Source: URNF01 sp045649855 (GTDB lineage: Bacteria > Bacillota > Clostridia > Oscillospirales > Acutalibacteraceae). From it: a stretch of DNA of 7,722 nt. The DNA lies in the NCBI GenBank assembly GCA_045649855.1, contig JAZRQN010000089.1:1-7722 (forward strand). Reading direction: 5' to 3'. Positions within the stretch are counted from its first letter, which is position 1. Each line of letters begins with the position of its first letter. Positions 1 to 6,305 of the stretch are shown here, piece after piece. The notes beneath the pieces were generated by a model. It searched no databases. It was not told where the DNA came from and saw only the letters and a list, made by a program, of their open reading frames with translations. Both the position numbers and the translations under genes were made by a program.

Positions 1-1
1 G

Positions 2-1525
2 AAATTGACGGAAAAAGCACAAACGGCGGCGGAAGAATACCACCGTTTGCAGCAGGATATCGCGTCGGTGGAAGCGGCGTTGTCCGGTGCGAAAGGCGAA
101 CTGATCACCGCAGGTGAAGATCGCATTCGTTGCGAGGGCGAAGTACGCCGTTTGCGCGAATTGCTGACGAGCGGTGAAAACGCAGTACAGGAATTTACTG
201 CGGAAATCGCGGCACTGAACACCCGTGCAACCGAAGCCAAACAGTTGTCGGCTGATGCCTTGGCGGCAATCGATACTACCAATGCAGAAAAAGCGGCGGT
301 GGAAAAAGCGCTTGAAGAAATTTCGGGTGGCAGACGTGAACTGTCCGAGCGCAGAGAGGCGTTGTCTGCTGAAATTGCACAATCCCGTTTGGATGCACTC
401 GGTGCGGCAAAAGAGATTGAGAGTTTGCAAGCGGCGATCGCCGATCTGGAATCCCGTCGCAACGATGCGGACGGACACCGTCAGAATTTGCTGTCCCAGA
501 TCGAATTGCTGAAACTTGCCAATGCGCAGATCGAAGAAAATATTGTTGCAGTGCAGTCCGAAGCGCAAGCGTTGCGTGAACAGGCGGACGCATCCAACGG
601 CGAAATCGAAGCGCTTGTGCAGAAACGTCAGGAGGGTGAAGCGGAGCAGACCCGTCTGCGCCAGCAATCCCGTGAGAAGAACGATGAACGCGAGCATCTC
701 GGTCAAGAGGTCGCGCGTTTGGAAGAAAAACAGATCTCCATTCAGAAACAAGCGGACGATCTGACCAGACGTTTGTATGAGGAATATGAACTCACCCGTA
801 TGGAAGCGGAGGCAGTTGCCAAACCTATTGAAGATGCGAACGAAGCCAACCGCAGAGTTACCGAACTCAAAAACAAGATCCGTGCACTGGGCAGTGTCAA
901 CGTGGATGCCATTGAGGAATATAAAGAGGTCAATGAACGCTATCAGTTCATGAAGACCAACGTAGAAGACGTTGAAAACTCCAGAAATGAACTCTTGAAA
1001 CAGATTGAAGACCTTACGGTACATATGCGCGAGATCTTCATCGAACGTTTCAAACAGATCAACTATTACTACGGCATCGTGTTTGCAGAGATGTTCGGCG
1101 GCGGTAAAGGCGAACTCCGTCTTGCCGATCCGGAGGATATTCTCAATTCCGGTATCGATATGTTCATCCAACCGCCCGGAAAGGTCATCCTCAATCTGGA
1201 TGCGCTGTCCGGTGGCGAGAAAGCGTTGTCTGCAACCGCTCTGCTCTTTGCTATCTTGAAAGTTACGCCTTCGCCGTTCTGCGTGCTCGACGAGATCGAA
1301 GCGGCGCTTGACGACGTGAACGTGGACCGCTATGCGGCGTATCTGCGCCGTATGTGCGAAAAAACGCAGTTTATTACCATTACCCACCGTCGTGGCACGA
1401 TGGAAGAAGCGGACACCTTGTACGGCGTTACCATGCAGGAACGCGGCGTATCCAAACTGCTTGAACTGCGCGCCAGCGAGGTCGAGGAGAAACTGGGCCT
1501 TAAACTGGAAACCAAAGGCGTTTGA
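2..1525 (+). CDS. smc: Chromosome segregation protein SMC, C-terminal half (5' end outside window)
   Basis: SMC is the ATPase core of the bacterial SMC-ScpAB condensin, which organises and resolves newly replicated origins on the nucleoid. The reading frame is open from the first bases, so the TTG at position 5 is not a real start; about 507 residues are visible of a family length near 1,190. Residues 1-330 (counted from that TTG) are Glu/Lys/Arg/Gln-rich heptad sequence, the returning arm of the antiparallel coiled coil. The C-terminal ATPase head follows: a GGGKGELRL segment near 365, the ABC signature LSGGEKAL at 401-408, Walker B FCVLDE at 425-430 followed by EAALDD (D-loop), and the switch histidine in TITHRRGTMEEAD at 458-470. 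All key head residues in view are intact. The hinge, N-terminal head and Walker A lie upstream. The frame ends in TGA, and ftsY follows after 38 bases, the usual smc-ftsY order of Bacillota. Confidence 0.97.
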   Translation, partial: KLTEKAQTAAEEYHRLQQDIASVEAALSGAKGELITAGEDRIRCEGEVRRLRELLTSGENAVQEFTAEIAALNTRATEAKQLSADALAAIDTTNAEKAAVEKALEEISGGRRELSERREALSAEIAQSRLDALGAAKEIESLQAAIADLESRRNDADGHRQNLLSQIELLKLANAQIEENIVAVQSEAQALREQADASNGEIEALVQKRQEGEAEQTRLRQQSREKNDEREHLGQEVARLEEKQISIQKQADDLTRRLYEEYELTRMEAEAVAKPIEDANEANRRVTELKNKIRALGSVNVDAIEEYKEVNERYQFMKTNVEDVENSRNELLKQIEDLTVHMREIFIERFKQINYYYGIVFAEMFGGGKGELRLADPEDILNSGIDMFIQPPGKVILNLDALSGGEKALSATALLFAILKVTPSPFCVLDEIEAALDDVNVDRYAAYLRRMCEKTQFITITHRRGTMEEADTLYGVTMQERGVSKLLELRASEVEEKLGLKLETKGV

Positions 1526-1563
1526 TGTATCCGTTTTCCATCTGCTGAAAGGAGATAACCCGA

Positions 1564-2472
1564 ATGGGATTTTTTGATAAGATCAGTAACGGTCTGAAAA
1601 AAACCAGAGAAGCTATGATGGGTTCGCTGGGCGGTGTGCTCAAAGCGTTTACCCGTATTGACCGTGAGTTGTTTGATGAGTTGGAAGAGATCCTCATCAT
1701 GAGCGACGTCGGCACGGTAACCGCCGCGCTGTTGCGTGAACAGCTGGAGGAACGGGTGAAAGAACAGCATGTTACCGATCCTGCAGAAGTGCGCGGATTG
1801 CTCAAAGAGATCGTGGCGGAAATGTTGCGTGGCGACCAAGCGTTGTCTTTGACCACCAAACCGTCGGTGATCTTGGTGATCGGTGTCAACGGTGTTGGAA
1901 AAACCACCACCATCGGCAAATTGGCACACAACCTGAAACAGGACGGCAAAAAGGTGCTGCTCGCGGCGGCGGATACTTTCCGCGATGCCGCGATTGAGCA
2001 GTTGGAAGTGTGGGCAAACCGCGCGGAAGTGGACATTGTCCGTCATTCGCAGGGCGCTGATCCCGGTGCGGTGGTGTTCGATGCCATCGCCGCTGCTAAA
2101 GCGCGTAATTGCGATGTTGTCATTTGCGATACCGCAGGCAGATTGCATAACAAAAAACACCTGATGGATGAGTTGCATAAGATCAGCCGTATTATTGATA
2201 AAGAGTTGTCCGATGCGGACAAAGAAGTGTTGCTGGTGTTGGATGCAACCACGGGTCAGAACGCTGTGAACCAGGCGAAAGAATTCAAAGAAGTCGCAGG
2301 TTTGACCGGCGTGGTGCTCACCAAGTTGGACGGTACTGCAAAAGGCGGCGTTGTATTGGCGCTGCACGGCGACCTGAAAGTGCCGGTGAAATTCATCGGT
2401 GTGGGTGAGGGGATCGACGATCTGCAACCCTTTGACCCTGAGGCGTTTGCGGATGCTTTGTTTGAGGAATAA
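1564..2472 (+). CDS. ftsY: Signal recognition particle receptor FtsY
   Basis: FtsY is the SRP receptor GTPase. At the inner face of the membrane it pairs with Ffh and hands translating ribosomes to SecYEG. The 302 residues contain a short N-terminal region, the helical N domain (about 20-95, with DELEEILIMSDVG at 38-50) and the G domain: P-loop GVNGVGKTTT at 107-116, ADTFRDAAIEQL at 136-147, DTAGR at 189-193, DATTGQ at 227-232, TKLDGTAKGG at 253-262 and GVGEGIDDLQPF at 279-290. The TKLDGTAKGG and GEGIDDLQPF signatures fit FtsY better than Ffh, and there is no methionine-rich M domain. The long acidic A domain of E. coli FtsY is absent, as in most Bacillota. The start is ATG with a strong AAAGGAG site at 1548-1554. 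The ylxM-ffh pair that often follows ftsY is not here; rdgB follows after 11 bases. Confidence 0.98.
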   Translation: MGFFDKISNGLKKTREAMMGSLGGVLKAFTRIDRELFDELEEILIMSDVGTVTAALLREQLEERVKEQHVTDPAEVRGLLKEIVAEMLRGDQALSLTTKPSVILVIGVNGVGKTTTIGKLAHNLKQDGKKVLLAAADTFRDAAIEQLEVWANRAEVDIVRHSQGADPGAVVFDAIAAAKARNCDVVICDTAGRLHNKKHLMDELHKISRIIDKELSDADKEVLLVLDATTGQNAVNQAKEFKEVAGLTGVVLTKLDGTAKGGVVLALHGDLKVPVKFIGVGEGIDDLQPFDPEAFADALFEE

Positions 2473-2483
2473 GGAGAAACACT

Positions 2484-3095
2484 ATGCGTTTTATCATTGC
2501 TACACACAATGCACATAAACTCATTGAATTGCGTCGTATATTAGAACCGCTGGGCATTGAAGCGGTTACCGACACCGATCTTGGTATCGAGTTGCCCGAA
2601 GTGGACGAAACGGGGACGACCTTCGCGGAAAACGCGTATCTGAAAGCGGCATCCGCTTGTGAATTCTCGGGTCTTCCTGCCATTGCGGATGATTCGGGCA
2701 TTATGGTCGATGCTTTGGACGGCGCACCCGGTGTGTATTCCGCACGCTATGCAGGCGAGAACGGCACCGATGAACAGTGCAACGAGAAACTGTTGCGCGA
2801 ATTGAAAGACGTGCCTGCCGAACAGCGCGGAGCGCAGTTTGTGTCCGCGATTTGTTGTGTGTTTCCGAGCGGTGATACCGTTACGGCAAATGGCATCGTG
2901 CGCGGCAGTATCGGGTATGAACCCAAAGGCGAAAACGGCTTTGGGTACGATCCGCTGTTTTTGACGATTGAATATCCGGGAAAAACCTCCGCGGAAATCA
3001 CCGATGCCGAGAAAGATGCAATCAGCCACCGCGGCAAAGCACTTCGTGCGTTTGTGCCGCAGTTGCAGGATTTCTTGAAAAAATATCATCAATAA
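2484..3095 (+). CDS. rdgB: dITP/XTP pyrophosphatase (RdgB/HAM1 family)
   Basis: This cytosolic enzyme hydrolyses non-canonical purine triphosphates (ITP, dITP, XTP) to the monophosphate and pyrophosphate, keeping deaminated bases out of DNA and RNA. The 203 residues match the family's usual 190-205. Visible motifs are the N-terminal nucleotide-binding loop ATHNAHKLIE (6-15), ETGTTFAENAYLKA (42-55), the Mg-binding ADDSGIMVDALDG with PGVYSARYAG (68-91), GFGYDPLF (152-159), and SHRGKAL (181-187), which contacts the base. D70 in ADDSG corresponds to the proposed catalytic aspartate. It starts at ATG with an AAGGAGA site that overlaps the ftsY stop codon (2471-2477), suggesting tight linkage with ftsY expression. 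Nothing is missing or unusual. Confidence 0.97.
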   Translation: MRFIIATHNAHKLIELRRILEPLGIEAVTDTDLGIELPEVDETGTTFAENAYLKAASACEFSGLPAIADDSGIMVDALDGAPGVYSARYAGENGTDEQCNEKLLRELKDVPAEQRGAQFVSAICCVFPSGDTVTANGIVRGSIGYEPKGENGFGYDPLFLTIEYPGKTSAEITDAEKDAISHRGKALRAFVPQLQDFLKKYHQ

Positions 3096-3109
3096 TTGGA
3101 GTTAAGATT

Positions 3110-3406
3110 ATGGAATTGACCAGTAAACAACGCGCATTTTTGCGTTCGATGGCAAATACTATACAACCGGTTTTGCACGTTGGCAAAGGCGGTGTTGTGG
3201 ATACGCTCGTGAAGCAGGCGGATGATGCGCTTGCGGCTCGCGAGCTGATTAAAGGCAAATTGCTGGAAACAGCACCGCTCACCGCGAAAGAAGCGGCGAA
3301 TGAGATTGCCGCACAGGTGAACGCCGCTTGCGTGCAGGTGGTGGGTCGCACCTTTGTGCTGTATCGTCCTGCCAAAGAAGCGGTCATCGTGTTGCCCCGC
3401 GTATGA
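3110..3406 (+). CDS. yhbY: YhbY-family RNA-binding protein (CRM domain)
   Basis: YhbY proteins are single CRM-domain RNA-binding proteins associated with pre-50S ribosomal particles; the exact step is not firmly established. The 98 residues match the family length. It opens with MELTSKQRAFLRSMANT, typical of the family, and carries the GxxG RNA-contact loop as VGKGGV at 24-29, followed by a helix and the ELIKGKLLE strand at 65 onward in the usual alpha-beta order. The end VVGRTFVLYRP followed by a short basic/hydrophobic tail is also typical. The start ATG has a TTGGAG site eight bases upstream (3096-3101). Its TGA stop overlaps the ATG of the next gene. The yhbY-nadD-yqeK-rsfS neighbourhood is the same as the B. 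subtilis yqeI-yqeJ-yqeK-yqeL order. Confidence 0.95.
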   Translation: MELTSKQRAFLRSMANTIQPVLHVGKGGVVDTLVKQADDALAARELIKGKLLETAPLTAKEAANEIAAQVNAACVQVVGRTFVLYRPAKEAVIVLPRV

Positions 3407-4587
3407 GAATCGCGTTATTCGGCGGCACCTTTGATCCGATTCATACCGCGCACCTGCGGATGGCAGGTATGTTGGCAGATGAACTGTCGTTGGATCGGGT
3501 GCTGTTTATGCCCACCTTTGTTCCGCCTCATAAAGTGAAAAATGGTATGGCGCCTGCTGAACATCGTTTGCGTATGTGCCAACTGGCTTGTGCCGCTGAT
3601 TCGCGGTTTGCGGTCTCCGATCTGGAGATCAGGCGCGGCGGTGCCAGTTTCACTGTGGATACGCTCACAGCGTTACGGGAGCAGTATCCGCAGGATGAGT
3701 GGTATTTGCTTGTCGGCGCGGATATGTTTATGACGTTTGGCACGTGGTATCGCTTTGAAGAGATCTTGAAACTGGCGACTGTGTGCACCATACCGCGCGG
3801 CGATGTATCTGCCGCGATGTTGGAAGCATATGGTGAAACCCTAGCGGCGGTCGGTGGCAGATATCATATTGTCAATGCTCCCGTAGGTGAGATTTCTTCT
3901 ACTGCGATACGGGACGACATTGCAAACGGCAATCTGTCAGATGGCGTGGTGCCGCAGGCAGTACTGGATTATATTCACGAAAACGGCTTGTATGCAAAGC
4001 CTGTTACCCAGTCTCTCAAAGAGATGGAACCGCGGTTTATTGAAATCATCCGTAAGCGCGAAAGTGATTATCGGTTTTTGCATTCGCTGGAGGTTGCCAA
4101 GTCGGCTGAATATCTTGCAAAACGCTATGGTGCAGACGCGGATAAAGCGCGCGTGGCAGGCATTTTGCACGATGTGATGAAAGATGTTTCGGGCAAGGAA
4201 CAGTTGCAAATTCTCAAAGACTTTGGTATACTGTTAGATACTGTTGAGCAGGATGCTCCCAAGTTGTGGCACGCGCGTTCGGGCGCTGTGTTTATGGAGC
4301 ATATTCTGCATATTGATGATACGGATATCATCAACGCCGTGCGGTATCATACCACCGCCAGAGCAGGAATGAGCCTGCTGGAAAAGGTGGTCTTTATTGC
4401 TGATTTTATCTCGGCAGACCGCACCTACAGCGACGTGGATGTGATGCGTCGTCTGGCGGACCGATCGTTGGAAGAGGCGATGGGATATGCGTTGCGATAT
4501 ACCGTGAATGATTTGGAGAAAAAAGGTGCTGCCGTGCATCCCGATACGCTTGCGGCGCTTTCAGAAATAGAAAGGGGAGGTAACTGA
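3403..4587 (+). CDS. nadD: Fused nicotinate-nucleotide adenylyltransferase / YqeK HD-domain phosphohydrolase
   Basis: One 394-residue chain holds two enzymes that are separate adjacent genes in Bacillus. Residues 1-197 are NadD, which converts nicotinate mononucleotide plus ATP to deamido-NAD: GGTFDPIHTAHL (7-18, the HxGH-type site reading HTAH), MPTFVPPHK (36-44), GADMFMTFGTWYRFEEIL (105-122) and the C-terminal ISSTAIR (164-170). Residues from about 209 are an HD domain of YqeK type, a family characterised in Bacillus as a symmetrical Ap4A hydrolase: H227, HD at 256-257, a His near 290, YHTTARAGMSLLEK (315-328) and the metal-ligand Asp in FIADF (331-335). A linker of about ten residues joins them and I see no stop or shift between the two. 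The start is the ATG overlapping the yhbY stop as ATGA; a longer reading from 3328 would only be out-of-frame yhbY. No clear Shine-Dalgarno precedes it, so expression probably depends on coupling to yhbY. Confidence 0.95.
   Translation: MRIALFGGTFDPIHTAHLRMAGMLADELSLDRVLFMPTFVPPHKVKNGMAPAEHRLRMCQLACAADSRFAVSDLEIRRGGASFTVDTLTALREQYPQDEWYLLVGADMFMTFGTWYRFEEILKLATVCTIPRGDVSAAMLEAYGETLAAVGGRYHIVNAPVGEISSTAIRDDIANGNLSDGVVPQAVLDYIHENGLYAKPVTQSLKEMEPRFIEIIRKRESDYRFLHSLEVAKSAEYLAKRYGADADKARVAGILHDVMKDVSGKEQLQILKDFGILLDTVEQDAPKLWHARSGAVFMEHILHIDDTDIINAVRYHTTARAGMSLLEKVVFIADFISADRTYSDVDVMRRLADRSLEEAMGYALRYTVNDLEKKGAAVHPDTLAALSEIERGGN
4571..4580 (+). promoter_or_regulatory. Strong ribosome binding site for the LCP gene, inside the nadD-yqeK coding end
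   Basis: The string AAAGGGGAGG lies eight bases before the ATG at 4589 and simultaneously encodes the C-terminal Glu-Arg-Gly-Gly of the upstream protein. It fixes the LCP start and couples the two genes, whose stop and start are separated by a single base. Confidence 0.85.
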
Positions 4588-4588
4588 T

Positions 4589-5752
4589 ATGGCGAAGAAC
4601 ACACGCAGTAAGAAAGGTCAAGTAAGCCTTGCCTCGGCTGCAGGTGCAAACAGAAAACCGAAAAAGAAGAAGAAAAAAGCCACAGTCGGTGTCATTGTGG
4701 TGCGCGTTCTGGTGGCGGTGCTGACCACGTTGTCGGTTTTGTTCATTGCCGTGATGGGATACGGTATTTATTCCAGCATGAACTCAGGCGGTAATAAGCA
4801 CGACGTACAGTTGTACAGTTATGATACCACCCCTGAAGCGCAGGAGAAAAAGGTATCTTATTTCTTGGTTGGCCTCACCGATAGTGATGAGAGTGCCGCC
4901 ATGGATATGCTGACCCTCATTTGCTATGATAAAGCGCAAAAGAACGTGCGCTTCCTGCAGGTGCCCACCGATACGTATATCGGTCAAACGGGCGCTTACA
5001 CCGTTACCAGAATCGGCAACGTGTGGAACAATCCCACGCCGCTTGTGTGGTGCGAAACTTGTCGGAAACGCGTGTTTGAGCCGGAACAGAAAGACGGCAA
5101 ACACACGACCTGCGAAACGCCGTTGACCGAGAAGACGGGATCTGCGGTTGAAAGTCTGATTTCGGTGTTTAATGACCAGTTCAGTATGCCGGTAGATAAC
5201 TATTTCATCCTGTCTCCCGACACGCTCAAAGAATTGGTGAACGCTGTTGGCGGCATTAATGTGGAATTGGATAAGAAAATGACCGTCAGCGGTATTGAAT
5301 ATCCTGTCGGCAACCAGTTGCTGGACGGCTCTGCAGCGCTGTATTATGCAACCGATTATGAGTTTGACAATTCTCCTGCTAAAGATGCGGATCGTTTGTT
5401 GCGCCAGCGTAAAGTGTGGGCTGCATTGCTGCAACGGATGTCCACGCTGGACGAAAACACGTTGCTCAAAAATGTGATTCAGCCGATTATGGCAGGTGCG
5501 AACCCGTTGCGCACCAACACAGGCAGTGCCGCAGTCGCTAAAATGATGGCAGGCATTTCTTCCGAGAGCACGGAAAATATGACCTATGTGGAAGCACTCA
5601 GTAAATTGCTCAAACATTTTGGTGCCGTGGATCTCCAAAATGTGAGTTTTCATATCCTGCCGGGCAATGTTGCCAAACAGGGTTCTGCGAACTATTTCAG
5701 CATCAAAAAAGATGCGGCTGTAAAACTGTTGGAGAAAAAATTCAATCCGTAG
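4589..5752 (+). CDS. LytR-CpsA-Psr (LCP) family protein, atypical, with CxxC...HxxC insert
   Basis: LCP proteins are membrane-anchored enzymes that transfer undecaprenyl-pyrophosphate-linked glycopolymers (teichoic acids, capsule) to peptidoglycan on the outer face of the membrane. The 387 residues begin with a lysine-rich cytoplasmic tail (KPKKKKKK, 23-30) and one transmembrane segment (about 32-60), giving a C-out topology. The LCP core follows: YFLVGLTDSDESAAMDML (91-108), FLQVPTDTY (122-130), NYFILSPDTLKELVNAVGGINVEL (204-227), LLDGSAALYYATD (244-256), DADRLLRQ (266-273), and a C-terminal SFHILPG...YFSIKKDAAVKLLEKKFNP typical of clostridial LCP proteins. Compared with the family consensus (IPRDT and YxRxR), Thr127, Thr255 and Tyr257 occupy positions normally held by arginine; the DxxRxxRQ arginines R269 and R272 remain. 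A segment at 149-182 with C155, C158, H172 and C175 is extra to typical LCP domains. The frame ends in TAG, with open same-frame sequence beyond. Family assignment is firm; activity and substrate are unknown. Confidence 0.9.
   Translation: MAKNTRSKKGQVSLASAAGANRKPKKKKKKATVGVIVVRVLVAVLTTLSVLFIAVMGYGIYSSMNSGGNKHDVQLYSYDTTPEAQEKKVSYFLVGLTDSDESAAMDMLTLICYDKAQKNVRFLQVPTDTYIGQTGAYTVTRIGNVWNNPTPLVWCETCRKRVFEPEQKDGKHTTCETPLTEKTGSAVESLISVFNDQFSMPVDNYFILSPDTLKELVNAVGGINVELDKKMTVSGIEYPVGNQLLDGSAALYYATDYEFDNSPAKDADRLLRQRKVWAALLQRMSTLDENTLLKNVIQPIMAGANPLRTNTGSAAVAKMMAGISSESTENMTYVEALSKLLKHFGAVDLQNVSFHILPGNVAKQGSANYFSIKKDAAVKLLEKKFNP
5033..5134 (+). other. Cys/His-rich insert within the LCP domain (possible zinc knuckle)
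   Basis: Residues 149-182 of the LCP protein lie between RIGNVWNN (the position of the usual KINxAY/H strand) and the helix that starts near SAVESLISVF. The insert contains C155-x2-C158-x13-H172-x2-C175, the spacing of a small zinc knuckle or ribbon. Because the domain should lie outside the membrane, disulfide bonding is an alternative to metal binding. Seen directly: residues and spacing. Inferred: metal binding. Confidence 0.6.
5750..5752 (+). other. Amber codon separating the LCP body from an open same-frame tail
   Basis: The LCP gene stops at TAG after ...KKFNP. The same frame then stays open for 55 further codons (GGT TTA ACA ATG ...) until TAA at 5918-5920. From memory of the family, clostridial LCP proteins commonly read FNPY here and continue with a TE(A/S)DL-like segment, so the TAG falls where Tyr (TAT/TAC) is expected. 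Every other visible stop codon in the window is TAA or TGA. It could be a genuine stop, a nonsense mutation, a base-call error or a readthrough site; sequence alone does not decide. Confidence 0.55.
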
Positions 5753-5761
5753 GGTTTAACA

Positions 5762-5920
5762 ATGACCGAAGCACACCTGCTGATCAACGAAATTGCAACT
5801 GCGGCAGGGGAGACCGATACCAAAGAACAGACGATGAAGCAGATTGCTGTGGAACAGAGTGCTGTAACGATTACGAGCGGGACCACCACTGCCACTTCTG
5901 CGACGGAGGCTGCTCAATAA
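5762..5920 (+). CDS. Small 52-residue ORF; probably the detached Thr-rich C-terminal tail of the LCP protein
   Basis: This is the only substantial gap between the recognised genes (5753-5936), and it is nearly filled by an ORF running from ATG 5762 to TAA 5918-5920. The product begins MTEAHLLINEIATAAGE and ends in a low-complexity Thr/Ser/Ala tail (TITSGTTTATSATEAAQ); it has no signal peptide, membrane segment or catalytic motif. The ATG is preceded by AGGG (5751-5754), seven bases upstream and overlapping the amber stop, so independent or reinitiated translation is possible. However, it lies in the same frame as the LCP gene, and Thr/Ser-rich extracellular tails are common at LCP C termini. 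I think it was, or is, part of that protein: read through, the combined product would be 443 residues (4589-5920). It could instead be a real small gene of unknown function. Confidence 0.45.
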   Translation: MTEAHLLINEIATAAGETDTKEQTMKQIAVEQSAVTITSGTTTATSATEAAQ

Positions 5921-5924
5921 CAGC

Positions 5925-5930
5925 GGAGGA
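5925..5930 (+). promoter_or_regulatory. Ribosome binding site that decides the rsfS start
   Basis: GGAGGA stands seven bases (counting from the last G) before TTG 5937 and ten before GTG 5940, two adjacent in-frame start candidates. No ATG is available near the family's expected N terminus. The spacing favours TTG, but GTG cannot be excluded; the products differ by one residue. Confidence 0.7.
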
Positions 5931-5936
5931 TATAGA

Positions 5937-6305
5937 TTGGTGGATACGGAAAAGTTAGGACGCATTTTGCGTTCGCTTGATAAACACTTGGCACGGGATA
6001 TTGTGGCGATTGACGTGAGAGGCATCTCTGCCATCACCGATTATTTCGTGTTTGCGACCGGCGGCAGCACCACCCAGGTCAAAGCGTTGAGTGATTACGT
6101 GGAAAAAGATCTGCGTGATATCGACGTACAACCCGAACGCGTGGAAGGGTATCACAATCAAGCGCGTTGGATTTTGATGGATTACGGCAATGTGGTGTTG
6201 CATGTGTTCTTGCAGGAAGCAAGAGAGTTTTATGATTTAGAGCGGTTGTGGCAAGACGGAACCGCTGTGAATATTGCAGATTTTATTGAAACCGAGGAGA
6301 TATAA
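5937..6305 (+). CDS. rsfS: Ribosomal silencing factor RsfS
   Basis: RsfS (RsfA/YqeL/Iojap family) binds ribosomal protein uL14 on the 50S subunit and blocks joining with 30S, damping translation when nutrients fall. The 122 residues match the usual 105-125. Family motifs are present in order: DIVAIDVRGISAITDYFVFATGGS (21-44, containing the conserved ITDYFV), the EGY at 70-72 followed by ARWILMDYGNVVLHVF (76-91), and FYDLERLW (98-105). The start is non-canonical: TTG at 5937, or GTG at 5940. The gene sits after the LCP/small-ORF unit and its TAA directly abuts the leuS ATG with no base between, so it is almost certainly co-transcribed and translationally coupled with leuS. In Bacillus the homologue lies directly after yqeK; here the LCP gene is inserted between them. 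Confidence 0.96.
   Translation: MVDTEKLGRILRSLDKHLARDIVAIDVRGISAITDYFVFATGGSTTQVKALSDYVEKDLRDIDVQPERVEGYHNQARWILMDYGNVVLHVFLQEAREFYDLERLWQDGTAVNIADFIETEEI
6294..6300 (+). promoter_or_regulatory. Ribosome binding site for leuS within the end of rsfS
   Basis: GAGGAGA encodes part of the Glu-Glu-Ile C terminus of RsfS and lies about six bases before the leuS ATG at 6306. This fixes the leuS start and leaves no room for a leader RNA between the two genes. Confidence 0.8.

Noticed and set aside
5..7. TTG as a start codon for the smc frame
   Set aside because: The frame is open to the window edge and the visible protein is only the C-terminal half of SMC, so the true start is upstream.
1526..1563. 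Possible promoter in the smc-ftsY gap
   Set aside because: The 38-base gap has no convincing -35/-10 pair and is mostly occupied by the ftsY ribosome binding site.
1330..2427. A 365-codon open frame on the - strand opposite the end of smc and ftsY
   Set aside because: It spans two real genes and their spacer in antisense, its product is His/Gln/Phe-rich as expected of an antisense shadow, and no ribosome binding site or domain is seen.
3328..3402. An upstream extension of nadD beginning at GTG 3328
   Set aside because: The added residues are only an out-of-frame reading of the yhbY end. The NadD N terminus MRIALFGGTFDP fits the ATG at 3403 exactly.
4661..4680. A-rich run with AAAAAAG as a possible programmed frameshift site in the LCP gene
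   Set aside because: It encodes the ordinary lysine-rich cytoplasmic tail, the codon phase (AAG AAA AAA GCC) is not the classic A-AAA-AAG phase, and no alternative frame product makes sense.
4784..5653. A 289-codon open frame on the - strand opposite the LCP gene
   Set aside because: This is a shadow of the LCP coding frame with antisense-type composition and no recognisable motif.
5909..5924. GCTG...CAGC inverted repeat around the small-ORF stop as a terminator
   Set aside because: The stem is only four base pairs with an eight-base loop and no following T run; it is immediately followed by the rsfS ribosome binding site.
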